From Acinetobacter sp. YWS30-1 (GTDB lineage: Bacteria; Pseudomonadota; Gammaproteobacteria; Pseudomonadales; Moraxellaceae), in assembly GCF_033558715.1 (NCBI RefSeq), contig NZ_CP114606.1, positions 620,001 through 684,000 on the forward strand: a stretch of DNA of 64,000 bases, read 5' to 3'. The notes beneath the pieces are model-generated. The model was not told the DNA's origin and made no database searches. It saw only the letters and a list, made by a program, of their open reading frames with translations. This document shows, in pieces, positions 30,315-39,241 of this stretch (within the stretch, counting starts at the first letter, position 1; each line of letters opens with the position of its first letter). A program made the translations under genes and the position numbers.

Positions 30315-31253
30315 ATGCTGGCATATATTATTCGAAGGATTTGGCAAATGATCCCCACCATGCTGGGGGTGATTCTGCTGATATTCCTGTTATTTAACTG
30401 GGTCGGAGGAGATCCGGCCTATATCTTGGCCGGTAAAATGGCCAATGCTGAGCAGATTGAAAATATCCGCCAGCAGCTCGGGGTCGATCAACCTTATTAC
30501 GTACAACTGTGGATTTTCATCCAGCAGATTTTGACCTTTGATTATGGTGTGAGCTGGAGTACCGGTGAGTCGGTATCCCAGATTATTACCACGCGTTTGG
30601 GGCCATCACTGACCATTTTGATTCCACTCACGATTCTGCAAACGATTGTTTCAATCATTCTGGCGCTCGGGGTGGCTTCAGTGCGTGGTTCGCTGACTGA
30701 CCGCATGATCATGATGCTGTGTACCATCGGTATGTCGATCAGTATTCTGGTCTATATCATCGTATTCCAGTACGTCTTGGCTTATGAACTGAGCTGGTTC
30801 CCGGTACAGGGCTGGAGCGATAACTTTACTGAAAATTTATTCAAATATGCACTATTGCCAGTATTAATCATGCTGGTGGTGAGTATTGCACCGACTTTAC
30901 GTCTCTACCGCAGTTTTGTTCTGGATGAAGTCAATCAGGATTATGTCCGTACCGCACGTGCCAAAGGTCTGGGCGAAAGCCGCATTCTGGGCGTGCACGT
31001 ACTGCGCAATGCTTCGATTCCAATCATTACTGATGTCATGGCGGGACTTCCGGCTTTACTGATCGGTGCTTTCCTGATTGAACGTTTCTTCGGTATTCCT
31101 GGCATTGGCCGTGAAGTGATTATCGCAGTTGAACGTTCTGACTTTCCGGTAATTAAAGCGATTACGGTCTATGTTGCGGCTGCGACCATGTTATTTAACC
31201 TGATTGCCGATCTGATCTATAAATGGGTCGATCCACGTGTACAGTTGAAGTAG
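30315..31253 (+). CDS. peptide ABC transporter permease (DppB/OppB type)
   Basis: 312 residues with six hydrophobic helices. It begins MLAYIIRRIWQMIPTMLGV, the usual DppB start, has the early GGDPAY and QQLGVDQPYYVQ, and the cytoplasmic EAA-like loop VRTARAKGLGESRILGVHVL that contacts the ATPase. It is 17 bases downstream of the peptidase gene and 7 bases before the second permease. Confidence 0.9.
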   Translation: MLAYIIRRIWQMIPTMLGVILLIFLLFNWVGGDPAYILAGKMANAEQIENIRQQLGVDQPYYVQLWIFIQQILTFDYGVSWSTGESVSQIITTRLGPSLTILIPLTILQTIVSIILALGVASVRGSLTDRMIMMLCTIGMSISILVYIIVFQYVLAYELSWFPVQGWSDNFTENLFKYALLPVLIMLVVSIAPTLRLYRSFVLDEVNQDYVRTARAKGLGESRILGVHVLRNASIPIITDVMAGLPALLIGAFLIERFFGIPGIGREVIIAVERSDFPVIKAITVYVAAATMLFNLIADLIYKWVDPRVQLK

Positions 31254-31260
31254 GTGAATT

Positions 31261-32409
31261 ATGCTGAGTGCGATATTTAAAAAAGAGCAACATGCTTCAG
31301 CAGTGCCTGAGTCTGCTTCAACCGGATTATGGCAGCTGGCGTTGCGTCGTCTGAAACGTGACCGTATTGCGATGTTCTCCCTATTTGTGGTGCTGTTTTA
31401 TCTGCTGATGTTGCTGCTTTCCATGACAGGTGTGATTGCCAAGGACTGGAATAAAGAAGTAGCGGTGAGTTATGCACCCCCAAGCTTTATCTATACACCG
31501 TCTATGCCTGGAGCGGCAGGTGAAGATCAAAGTACTGAATCTGCCGTAGTACCAGTTAATCCAGTTGATCCTTTAAAAGATGTGATTGCAGAACTGGAAG
31601 CAGAAATTGCTGCTGAACAGGGCGCAGGTGTGATTGATTATTATGGTGTAGTCGATCCACTGGCTGAAGATATGAAAGCCATTGATCAGGAATTAGGGGG
31701 GCAGTTACTGGATCAGAGTAGTGAGCTTAAACAGAGCCTGTTCTTTGGCGCAGATAAATGGGGTCAGGATGTACTACTGAAAACCATTAAAGGTGCAGAA
31801 ACTTCAATCTTGGTTGGCCTGATTGCTGCGCTGGTTGCGGTGGTGATTGGTACAGTACTTGGTGCGATTGCTGGCTATTTCGGTGGTTGGGTCGATGATG
31901 TGTTGAACTGGTTCTACAATATCTTTACTTCTATTCCTTATCTGTTGCTGGTGTTAGCGATTGCAGCAGTACTGCAACAAAAAGGGATCTTATCGATTAT
32001 CCTGATTTTGGGTCTGACCGGCTGGACCGGGGTATTCCGCCTGGTTCGTGCGGAATATATGAAGCATACTGCACGTGAATATGTACTGGCAGCGAAAGCC
32101 ATTGGGGTAAGCAATATGCGCCGTATCTTCGTGCATATTTTTCCGAATGTCAGTCATATCGCTTTGGTTCAAATGTCCATTCTTGCAGTGGCCTTTATCA
32201 AGTCCGAAGTCATTCTCAGCTTCTTAGGCTTTGGCGTACCGATTGGTGTGGTGTCATGGGGTAGTATGCTGAATGAAGCGCAAAGCGAGCTGATTTTAGG
32301 CAAATGGTGGCAGTTGACTGCGGCATCGGTGGCGATGGCGGTACTGGTGACAGCTTTCTCAATGTTTACTGATGCATTACGTGATGCATTAGATCCAAAA
32401 CTGAAATAG
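31261..32409 (+). CDS. peptide ABC transporter permease (DppC/OppC type) with long periplasmic insert
   Basis: 382 residues, longer than a usual DppC (about 300). After the first helix (FSLFVVLFYLLMLLLS) comes an insert of about 100 residues (roughly 60-160), acidic and rich in Val/Pro, before GADKWGQDVLLKTIKGAETS, where the standard protein resumes. The ATPase-contact loop is YVLAAKAIGVSNMRRIFVH. The insert lies outside the cytoplasm and could meet the binding protein. Operon with the previous permease. Confidence 0.9.
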   Translation: MLSAIFKKEQHASAVPESASTGLWQLALRRLKRDRIAMFSLFVVLFYLLMLLLSMTGVIAKDWNKEVAVSYAPPSFIYTPSMPGAAGEDQSTESAVVPVNPVDPLKDVIAELEAEIAAEQGAGVIDYYGVVDPLAEDMKAIDQELGGQLLDQSSELKQSLFFGADKWGQDVLLKTIKGAETSILVGLIAALVAVVIGTVLGAIAGYFGGWVDDVLNWFYNIFTSIPYLLLVLAIAAVLQQKGILSIILILGLTGWTGVFRLVRAEYMKHTAREYVLAAKAIGVSNMRRIFVHIFPNVSHIALVQMSILAVAFIKSEVILSFLGFGVPIGVVSWGSMLNEAQSELILGKWWQLTAASVAMAVLVTAFSMFTDALRDALDPKLK

Positions 32410-32419
32410 GAGCGCAGCG

Positions 32420-34147
32420 ATGTCTGAAATGAATCCAAGCACAGCACCCGCGTTACTTCGCGTAGATAACTTACGTGTCAGTTTTAAAGGTGAAAATAAA
32501 CAATATGTGGAAACGGTCAAAGGAATTTCATTTGAAATTCCGGCCAATACCACAGTGGCGTTAGTCGGTGAATCCGGAAGTGGTAAATCTGTGACTTCAT
32601 TAGCAGTGATGGGACTTTTGGCGCCAGAAAATTCTAAGGTCGCTGAAGACAGTCAGATCCTGTTTGAAGGTCGGGACTTATTGAAACTTAAGTCGAGTGA
32701 AATGCGTCAGATCTGTGGCAAGGAAATTGCCATGATCTTCCAGGAACCGATGTCCTCATTAAATCCGGTGTTTACCGTAGGCATGCAGATTTCTGAAATT
32801 CTACGCCTGCATTTGGGCATGAATAAAAAGCAGGCCCGTCAAAGAACACTGGAACTTTTGCAGGAAGTCGGTATTCCTTCACCGGAAACCAAGATTGATG
32901 CTTATCCGAGTCAGTTATCTGGTGGACAGCAGCAACGGGTCATGATTGCCATGGCCATTGCCTGTGAACCGAAACTCTTGATTGCTGATGAACCAACGAC
33001 GGCATTAGATGTGACTATCCAGAAACAGATTCTGGACCTGCTTGAATCCTTGCGTCAGCGCCGTCAAATGTCGATGTTATTCATCAGTCATGACCTAGCG
33101 GTAGTTGGTGAAATTGCGGATCAGGTCATTGTAATGCGTTATGGCGAGATTCGTGAGCAAGGTTCGGTGACAGAAGTCCTGAACAATCCTCAGGATATTT
33201 ATACCCAAGCCTTGTTGCATTGCCGTCCACAGCTGTCGCACCGTCCTTTGCGTTTGCCGGTGATTAGCGACTTTATGAAACAGGATAGTCTGGCGCATGA
33301 CCTGCATGCGAACGCTCCGCTACAACAGGAGCGTTCTCGTGGTTTAAAAGGTAATGAAGAGATTATTCTGGATGTGCGCGATCTGAAAAAATCTTTCTAT
33401 AGCCGTAAAGGCCTATTTGGCAAAGATGAATTTCAGGCCGTGAAAGGGGTGTCTTTTCAGCTGGCTAAAGGTAAAACCTTAGGACTGGTTGGTGAATCAG
33501 GCTCTGGCAAAACTACAATCGGTTTGCTATTGATGCGTTTACAGCAGGCCACAGGCGGCAAGGCGTTGTTTCAGGGTAAAGATATCTTGTCGATGACGGA
33601 AAAAGAGTTTACGGCCTATCAACGTAAAATTCAGATCATTTTCCAGAATCCGTATGCTTCGCTGAATCCGCGTTTTACCGTGGGACAAATCCTGATGGAG
33701 CCGATGCAGATTCATCATATCGGCAAGGATGATGCAGAACGTAAACAGATGGCACTGGATCTGCTGGAACGGGTCAGCTTGCCGGCTCAAGCTTTCTATC
33801 GCTATCCGCATGAGTTCTCAGGTGGTCAGCGTCAGCGGATTGCAATTGCACGCTGTCTGACCTTAAAGCCTGAAATCCTGATCTGTGATGAATCCGTGTC
33901 CGCACTGGATGTATCGGTACAGGCACAGGTGCTGAACTTATTGCAGGATTTACAGGATGAGTTTGGTCTGAGTTATATCTTTATTTCGCATGATTTATCA
34001 GTAGTGAAATATATTGCTGATCAGATCATGGTGCTAAATCATGGTGATCTGGTGGAAATTGCCAACTCAGATGACCTGTATCAGTCTCCGCAACACGACT
34101 ATACCAAGCGTCTGCTAAGTGCGATTCCCCAGGGTATTCCGCAGTAA
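32420..34147 (+). CDS. fused double ATPase of the peptide importer (DppD-DppF)
   Basis: 575 residues holding two ABC cassettes in one chain. First: Walker [13 protein letters not shown]-loop [12 protein letters not shown], signature LSGGQQQR, Walker [13 protein letters not shown]. Second: [46 protein letters not shown]. The second Walker B reads DESVSALD, a common variant of the usual DEPTSALD in the Dpp/Opp F family. The join is near residues 285-320. It is 10 bases after the permease and ends the import operon; a terminator follows. Confidence 0.92.
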   Translation: MSEMNPSTAPALLRVDNLRVSFKGENKQYVETVKGISFEIPANTTVALVGESGSGKSVTSLAVMGLLAPENSKVAEDSQILFEGRDLLKLKSSEMRQICGKEIAMIFQEPMSSLNPVFTVGMQISEILRLHLGMNKKQARQRTLELLQEVGIPSPETKIDAYPSQLSGGQQQRVMIAMAIACEPKLLIADEPTTALDVTIQKQILDLLESLRQRRQMSMLFISHDLAVVGEIADQVIVMRYGEIREQGSVTEVLNNPQDIYTQALLHCRPQLSHRPLRLPVISDFMKQDSLAHDLHANAPLQQERSRGLKGNEEIILDVRDLKKSFYSRKGLFGKDEFQAVKGVSFQLAKGKTLGLVGESGSGKTTIGLLLMRLQQATGGKALFQGKDILSMTEKEFTAYQRKIQIIFQNPYASLNPRFTVGQILMEPMQIHHIGKDDAERKQMALDLLERVSLPAQAFYRYPHEFSGGQRQRIAIARCLTLKPEILICDESVSALDVSVQAQVLNLLQDLQDEFGLSYIFISHDLSVVKYIADQIMVLNHGDLVEIANSDDLYQSPQHDYTKRLLSAIPQGIPQ

Positions 34148-34165
34148 CTTGCTAAAACACGAAAT

Positions 34166-34197
34166 AAAAAAATGTCCACATTGCTGGGCATTTTTTA
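34166..34197 (+). terminator. intrinsic terminator of the peptide-import operon
   Basis: AAAAAATGTCC and GGGCATTTTTT arms (one G-T pair) around an 8-base loop, ending in a T-run. Confidence 0.75.
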
Positions 34198-34305
34198 TGA
34201 TGGGAATTCACTTTCAGGAAATAGGAGGGAGATATTCGCCTTTTATATCGGGTTCTATTGAGAAGACTAGGGATAGATAAAATTAGGTCATTATTATTGT
34301 TCTTG

Positions 34306-34334
34306 CAAAAAAAAAGAGCCACCGAAGTGACTCT
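34306..34334 (-). terminator. intrinsic terminator of the scp-rluB operon
   Basis: AGAGCCAC and GTGACTCT arms around CGAA, with nine consecutive A on the plus strand, so a T-run when read on the minus strand; 14 bases past the rluB stop. Confidence 0.8.
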
Positions 34335-34348
34335 ATCTTATTCAAAGC

Positions 34349-35392
34349 CTAGAACTTTTTAAAGCCTTTATTCGCACCATATAAACCGCGTGGTGCATTA
34401 CCTTCACGGTTTTCGCGGCGGCCAAACTGGTTCTCTTCACGGTTGTCACGACGTGCAAACTGGGTGCCATTCTGGTTTTCACGACGACCAAAGCCTTGAT
34501 CATCGCGACGTTCACGGTTGTTGTATTGCGGCTGCTGCTCATCGGTATCACGGCGTTGCTGACGCAGGTAACCACCACGGCGCGCTGCCATTGGTTTTTC
34601 CTGCATACGCTCATTACGACGTTTCGCCATACCGAATAAGCCGGTACCTTGACGCGGTTTCAGCTCAACTGATTTGGTCAGGTTGTCGATATCCTGTTTA
34701 TCCAGTTCAATCCAGCGACCTGTACGAAGTTCACGTGGCAGAATCACGGTACCATAACGGGTACGTAGCAAGCGGCTGACTTTCAGACCTTGTGATTCAA
34801 AGATACGACGAACCTCACGGTTACGACCTTCTTTCACGACAACTTGATACCAACGGTTGATCCCGTCACCACCCAGTTCAGAGAATGATTCAAACTTCGC
34901 AGGACCATCATCTAGCACCACGCCTTTCAGCATGTTGTTTTTCAGTTGTGGAGTCACTTCACCCATGACACGAACCGCATATTCACGTTCGATTTCATTG
35001 GATGGGTGCATTAAACGATTTGCCAGTTCACCGTCATTTGTGAACAGTAACAGACCGGTCGAGTTAATATCCAGACGGCCGACCATGACCCAGCGATCGC
35101 CTTGAATTGATGGCAGGTTGTCAAATACTGTTGGACGCTGTTCAGGATCATTACGTGAACAGATTTCGCCTTCTGGCTTGTAATAAATCAGAACACGACG
35201 ACGGATTTCGTCTTCGATCTGGAACTGCACTTTACGACCATCGATGCGAAGCTCATCACCTGGTTCGATTCGTTCACCCACTTGGGCAATCTGCCCATTC
35301 ACACTCACACGACCTGCGGCAATGACTTCTTCCATATAACGGCGAGAACCCAAACCAACACGTGCAAGCACCTTTTGCAACTTTTCACTCAT
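34349..35392 (-). CDS. rluB: 23S rRNA pseudouridine synthase RluB with Arg/Asn/Gly-rich tail
   Basis: 347 residues. An S4 RNA-binding domain (residues 1-60, EKLQKVLARVGLGSRRYMEE) precedes the RsuA/RluB/E/F catalytic domain with GRLDINSTGLLLFTNDG, whose aspartate is the nucleophile; RluB makes pseudouridine 2605. From about residue 255 to the end is a low-complexity basic tail rich in Arg, Asn, Gln and Gly with repeated FGRREN-like units. Long tails of this type are known in RluB but vary. Last gene of scpA-scpB-rluB. Confidence 0.93.
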   Translation of the reverse strand: MSEKLQKVLARVGLGSRRYMEEVIAAGRVSVNGQIAQVGERIEPGDELRIDGRKVQFQIEDEIRRRVLIYYKPEGEICSRNDPEQRPTVFDNLPSIQGDRWVMVGRLDINSTGLLLFTNDGELANRLMHPSNEIEREYAVRVMGEVTPQLKNNMLKGVVLDDGPAKFESFSELGGDGINRWYQVVVKEGRNREVRRIFESQGLKVSRLLRTRYGTVILPRELRTGRWIELDKQDIDNLTKSVELKPRQGTGLFGMAKRRNERMQEKPMAARRGGYLRQQRRDTDEQQPQYNNRERRDDQGFGRRENQNGTQFARRDNREENQFGRRENREGNAPRGLYGANKGFKKF

Positions 35393-35434
35393 GACAGCAT
35401 AACCTTAGAAATAATTATTCAACAGTTCACCTAT

Positions 35435-36025
35435 TTATGACTTCGGTGCATTCGCATCGAGCGCCATAAAAGCTTCCTTGGCATCCTGCAGGGGAGGCAA
35501 TTGGCCTAAAGAATTTAAGCCAAACGCATTTAAAAATTGTGGCGTTGTCACTAACAACGCAGGTCTTCCAGGGAGTTCACGAAAGCCGGATTCTTTAATC
35601 CAGTTCCAGTCAAACAGCGTACGCAAAATCTGACTGTTATTCGTGACACCACGAATTTGTTCAATATCAGCTCGGGTCACTGGCTGATGATAAGCAATCA
35701 CCGCAAGCATCTCCAGTAATGAAGGGGACAGGCGTGTCGGTCGCTCAGGCCAGGTCTGTGCAATAATATTACGATATTTTACACGCACTTGAAAACGGTA
35801 ACCTTGCACAGTTTCAACCAGTTCAATAGAACGGCCATGCATCAGCATGGAAAGCTGTTGTAAATACTGGCGCAGCTCCTGCTTGCTATAGCGATCCTGA
35901 AATGCTTCTTTCAGTCGAGCTAAGGAAACCGGGGAGTCACTGGCAAAAATAATGGCTTCCAGCTGCATCAGAATTTCATGCAGATTATCTTCCGCAGACA
36001 AGGAGATATTATGTTCTGTGTTCAT
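35435..36025 (-). CDS. scpB: segregation and condensation protein ScpB
   Basis: 196 residues, two winged-helix domains. Family signs include EAIIFASDSPVSLARLKEAF and LEMLAVIAYHQPVTRADIEQIRG. ScpB dimers bind ScpA and with Smc form the condensin ring. Its start overlaps the scpA stop by 4 bases (ATGA), typical of translational coupling, with AAGGAG upstream. Confidence 0.95.
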   Translation of the reverse strand: MNTEHNISLSAEDNLHEILMQLEAIIFASDSPVSLARLKEAFQDRYSKQELRQYLQQLSMLMHGRSIELVETVQGYRFQVRVKYRNIIAQTWPERPTRLSPSLLEMLAVIAYHQPVTRADIEQIRGVTNNSQILRTLFDWNWIKESGFRELPGRPALLVTTPQFLNAFGLNSLGQLPPLQDAKEAFMALDANAPKS

Positions 36026-36816
36026 GCGTGTGCTCCTTGAATTGCGAGCGGTGCCTCAACACCTGAGGCAATAATTTGAATTTTTTGCTGGCGGGTGAGT
36101 TCTAGCACGGCCATAAAGGTCACGACTACACCCATGCGTCCCTGACTTGGCTTGAGTAAGTTATCAAAAGACAAGACTTCACCGGATTCCAGACAGCTTT
36201 CAATATAGGCAATCCGTTCTTCGAGTAAAACAGGCTCCTGTTGTACCTGATGAATGACCGGTTCAGGACGGTTAAAGACACAAAGCAAGGCATCACGCAG
36301 CAGATCGGCACTATGACCTTCATTGGGCTGGATAAACTCGCCTAAGTGAACATTGGTCTGAAAGGTATCACGTTCCAGAATCGTCATCTGACCCAGACGT
36401 TCTGCAGCTTGTTTGATCCGTAAATAATTTTCCAGACGCTCAATCAGGTCCTGTTTTGGATCCTGTTCAACTGCAGCCACGCTTTTCGGTTTAGGCAGTA
36501 ATAAACGGGATTTGAGATCGGCCAGTAAAGCAGCCATCACCATATAATCCGCAGTTAGCTCAATATTCAGGGATTTCATCGCATCCATATAGGACAGATA
36601 TTGGGAGGCAATCGGCGCGATATCAACCTGCAACAGGTCAAAACCATTTTTCTGGATCAGGTAGATTAAAAAGTCGAGGGGGCCTTCAAAATGTTCTAAC
36701 AGAATTTCAAACGCTGCTGGAGGAATATACAGATCCTCTGGAATCGTATTTTGCCATTCATCCAGAACCCGGATGTTTGGAGCAGATTCCATAGCGTTAT
36801 GAGGCATTTGAGTCAT
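36022..36816 (-). CDS. scpA: segregation and condensation protein ScpA
   Basis: 264 residues, the kleisin of the Smc complex. N-terminal motif FEGPLDFLIYLIQKNGFDLL and central LTADYMVMAALLADLKSRLLLP bind the Smc neck; the C-terminal winged helix begins near MGVVVTFMAVLELTRQQ and binds the other Smc head. First gene of the scpA-scpB-rluB operon. The ATG at 36816 is the first in frame; a later ATG eight residues on is possible. Confidence 0.94.
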   Translation of the reverse strand: MTQMPHNAMESAPNIRVLDEWQNTIPEDLYIPPAAFEILLEHFEGPLDFLIYLIQKNGFDLLQVDIAPIASQYLSYMDAMKSLNIELTADYMVMAALLADLKSRLLLPKPKSVAAVEQDPKQDLIERLENYLRIKQAAERLGQMTILERDTFQTNVHLGEFIQPNEGHSADLLRDALLCVFNRPEPVIHQVQQEPVLLEERIAYIESCLESGEVLSFDNLLKPSQGRMGVVVTFMAVLELTRQQKIQIIASGVEAPLAIQGAHA

Positions 36817-37265
36817 TACAATTATAAGCCACGCGAATTTTCAAAGGCATGAAATGGCTTATTCCCCGAGCTCTTGTCAGGAGAAAAAGCACATAATTTA
36901 GTAGTTGGCATTGTACTGGAAAATTGTCGTTAAATAAAATAGATATGCATTCAAAAGCAAAAAAACCATATTTATTTTAGGAGAAATTTTATTTTTTTAA
37001 TTTGGTAAAATGCACAAGTCTGATATTAAACAGCATATTAGCTAAAATTAAATACAATATAGTCTGGGTGGCTTAAGAAACTGTAACTTCATATAGAAAA
37101 TTTTTAAAAGATTCTCAACACCTATTAAATAGTGACTGAGTTAAAGCTCATCAGGAAATATGTGATAAAAATAAGAAAAAACAGTTATCTATCGCCTAAA
37201 AAATAAACTAATATAGCCAAAAAAATATTGATAAATAACAATCATAGATCAGGTTAATTATAAAA
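36817..37265. other. AT-rich intergenic region without a gene
   Basis: About 450 bases between the divergent scpA and a small hypothetical gene. I see only very short open frames without ribosome sites, no clear RNA structure and no terminator. It must contain the promoters of both neighbours. Confidence 0.5.
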
Positions 37266-37829
37266 ATGCCAATCATACTTGTGTTAATCGGCGTCATCGG
37301 CTTAGGGGTATTCTGGGGCTATCCTCAATATCAGCTCATGCAGCTTGAAAATGAAATGCGTACCAATCTGAAGTCTGGCGGCTTTTCCAGCTTTGTCGAG
37401 CAGGCCAAACCAGTGATGCAGGCCATGAAACTGGATTTTAGCGTACTGGACCAGTATCCTCATATTCGTTTCTATATGCGTAATACGCTTTATACGGGCA
37501 AAGATTTACCCGACGGTGTTACTGCAATGGTCAAAACCATGAGCTGTAATTCTATTGATTCTTTTAGGACTATGGAATCCACAGCCCGGACTGCGTTATT
37601 GAATGTGCTTGAAGAGGATCAAATCACTTTTCATGTTTCAGTCAAAAACAGGTTTGGTGCTGAACTTGCAACTCATCAGCAAAAACTGTCGGAATGTCCC
37701 AACTTCTTGCAGTTAAAACATTATAAAGAAGGTGATCCGTTACCCCCAATGCCAAGTTTGAATAATCAGGTTCCTTCGGTTGCACCAGCGGTCAGTACAT
37801 CTACTCAGGATCGTGCAGCGAGCTATTAA
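37266..37829 (+). CDS. hypothetical membrane-anchored protein
   Basis: 187 residues, family not recognised. The N-terminus is a membrane helix or uncleaved signal (MPIILVLIGVIGLGVFWGY), so the rest is probably periplasmic. Two cysteines (in SCNSID and SECPNF) could form a disulfide. The last 35 residues are Pro/Ser/Thr-rich. Its 3' end is 26 bases from the convergent hypothetical gene. No function is offered. Confidence 0.65.
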   Translation: MPIILVLIGVIGLGVFWGYPQYQLMQLENEMRTNLKSGGFSSFVEQAKPVMQAMKLDFSVLDQYPHIRFYMRNTLYTGKDLPDGVTAMVKTMSCNSIDSFRTMESTARTALLNVLEEDQITFHVSVKNRFGAELATHQQKLSECPNFLQLKHYKEGDPLPPMPSLNNQVPSVAPAVSTSTQDRAASY

Positions 37830-37855
37830 ATCTTGGCATGCGTGATAAGGTTATT

Positions 37856-38128
37856 TTAATTCTGCTCTCGCAATACATATTCGATGATACGTTGGCAGGT
37901 AGCTGCCAGACAAATATTGTTCGTTGAATAAACTTGTAAAAGCTTTCTTGCCATCGCGACATCAAGAAAGTATGAGTATTCAATATTGTTGATATTCAGA
38001 TTTAATTCTGGCTTGGAATTTTTATCGATAGATATTGCCTTGGATTCCAGTGTCCAAGGCAATTCAGCATAGATCAGATGATCGGCAGGAAATTCATTCA
38101 GGTTCAGGAGGATATAAAACAAATCCAT
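37856..38128 (-). CDS. small hypothetical protein downstream of yciO
   Basis: 90 residues, not recognised; no signal peptide or membrane helix. AGAAG lies before the ATG. It begins 38 bases after the yciO stop on the same strand, so the two are probably cotranscribed. Confidence 0.55.
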   Translation of the reverse strand: MDLFYILLNLNEFPADHLIYAELPWTLESKAISIDKNSKPELNLNINNIEYSYFLDVAMARKLLQVYSTNNICLAATCQRIIEYVLREQN

Positions 38129-38166
38129 TTTATTTTCTTCTGAGACTTCATTAGAAGCAGCTTTAT

Positions 38167-38787
38167 TTATTCAAAAGCACTGACATCACCAACACCACGA
38201 CGAATCACTTCAGGCTGATCTCCTGATAAATCCACAATAGAAGTCGTACTTAATGTGCCTAGTCCACTGTCGATAAACACATCAATACGCTTACCAAGCT
38301 GCATTTCAATGTCATAAGGATCATCAAGAGGATCAGTGTGGTCTGGCAGGATGAGTGTTGAAGTTAGCAGCGGTTCGCCCAGTTCTTGAAGCAGCATCTG
38401 ACACACAGGATTGGTAGGGATACGCAAACCAATGGTTTTTTTCTTTGGATGCATTAAACGTTTAGGCACTTCGCTGGTTGCCGGAAGAATAAACGTGGTC
38501 ACAGCAGGTGTATTATTTTTCAGCAAACGATAGACGGCATTGTCGACTTTGGCATAAGTCGCAAGATCGGATAAGTCACAGCATAAAATAGCGTACTGAT
38601 GTTTGGCATCTAAACGACGAATTTGTGCAATGCGCTCCATGGCTGACTTATTTCCAATCTGACAACCAATGGCATAAGCGGCATCCGTTGGGTAGATCAC
38701 AACATCGCCTGCACGAATACGTTCAACGGCTTGGTTAATCAAACGTGGTTGCGGATTGTCTGGATGTACACGTAAATGCAGCATCAT
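38167..38787 (-). CDS. yciO: YciO-type Sua5/YrdC-domain protein
   Basis: 206 residues. Sua5/YrdC fold proteins make threonylcarbamoyl-AMP for tRNA t6A; YciO is the paralogous branch, whose role is less certain. Motifs: VVIYPTDAAYAIGC near residue 30, KHQYAILCCDLSDLATYA, KKKTIGLRIPTNPVCQMLL and SSIVDLSGDQPEVIRRG-type C-terminus (here STTSIVDLSGDQPEVIRR). AGGAG stands before tandem ATGs. A decayed second copy lies at 43.3-43.9 kb. Confidence 0.88.
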   Translation of the reverse strand: MMLHLRVHPDNPQPRLINQAVERIRAGDVVIYPTDAAYAIGCQIGNKSAMERIAQIRRLDAKHQYAILCCDLSDLATYAKVDNAVYRLLKNNTPAVTTFILPATSEVPKRLMHPKKKTIGLRIPTNPVCQMLLQELGEPLLTSTLILPDHTDPLDDPYDIEMQLGKRIDVFIDSGLGTLSTTSIVDLSGDQPEVIRRGVGDVSAFE

Positions 38788-39241
38788 TCTGCTCCTGAAT
38801 GATTGATAAGGCTATGATATTGAAATTAATGCAATGAAAATATCTTTATTTGTTATTTTTTGAATATTCAATGAAAAATGCTAAATAAAAATCAACTCTT
38901 CAATTGGACTGAAAAACAGGTTGAATCATCCAACCCAATATGACTATTTCAAAAGGTGAATAACATTGTATTGAGGGTACACCTAGTCATTAGAAACTTT
39001 ACATCTAACTTACGACGCATTAAATGCTGCTGGACACATCCCATCAAGATGTTAATGGTGCCTAATTCCTCAAATATCTCTATATCATCACACACATACA
39101 CATCCGCTATCTCGCGTGTTTTATAGAGTCTCTTTTTAATTGTTTCGTTTAGAGACTAAGCTAATGATGCATTTAGTGACATCATTAGCTTAGGATTACA
39201 TACATTGAAAAATCTCAGGACATCTCATAAGACTTTTTAAA
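38788..39241. other. AT-rich intergenic region with inverted repeats
   Basis: About 450 bases without a credible gene between yciO and the large VWA-protein gene, which both run on the minus strand. Its right part holds two inverted repeats described separately; the left part must contain the yciO promoter. Confidence 0.5.
39127..39193 (-). repeat. nested inverted repeats after the VWA-protein gene
   Basis: A perfect 14-base pair CTAAGCTAATGATG (39156-39169) and CATCATTAGCTTAG (39180-39193) around a 10-base loop, next to AGTCTCT (39127-39133) and AGAGACT (39151-39157). They lie 49 bases past the VWA stop on the minus strand and probably end that transcript, though without a classical T-run directly behind. 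Confidence 0.65.
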
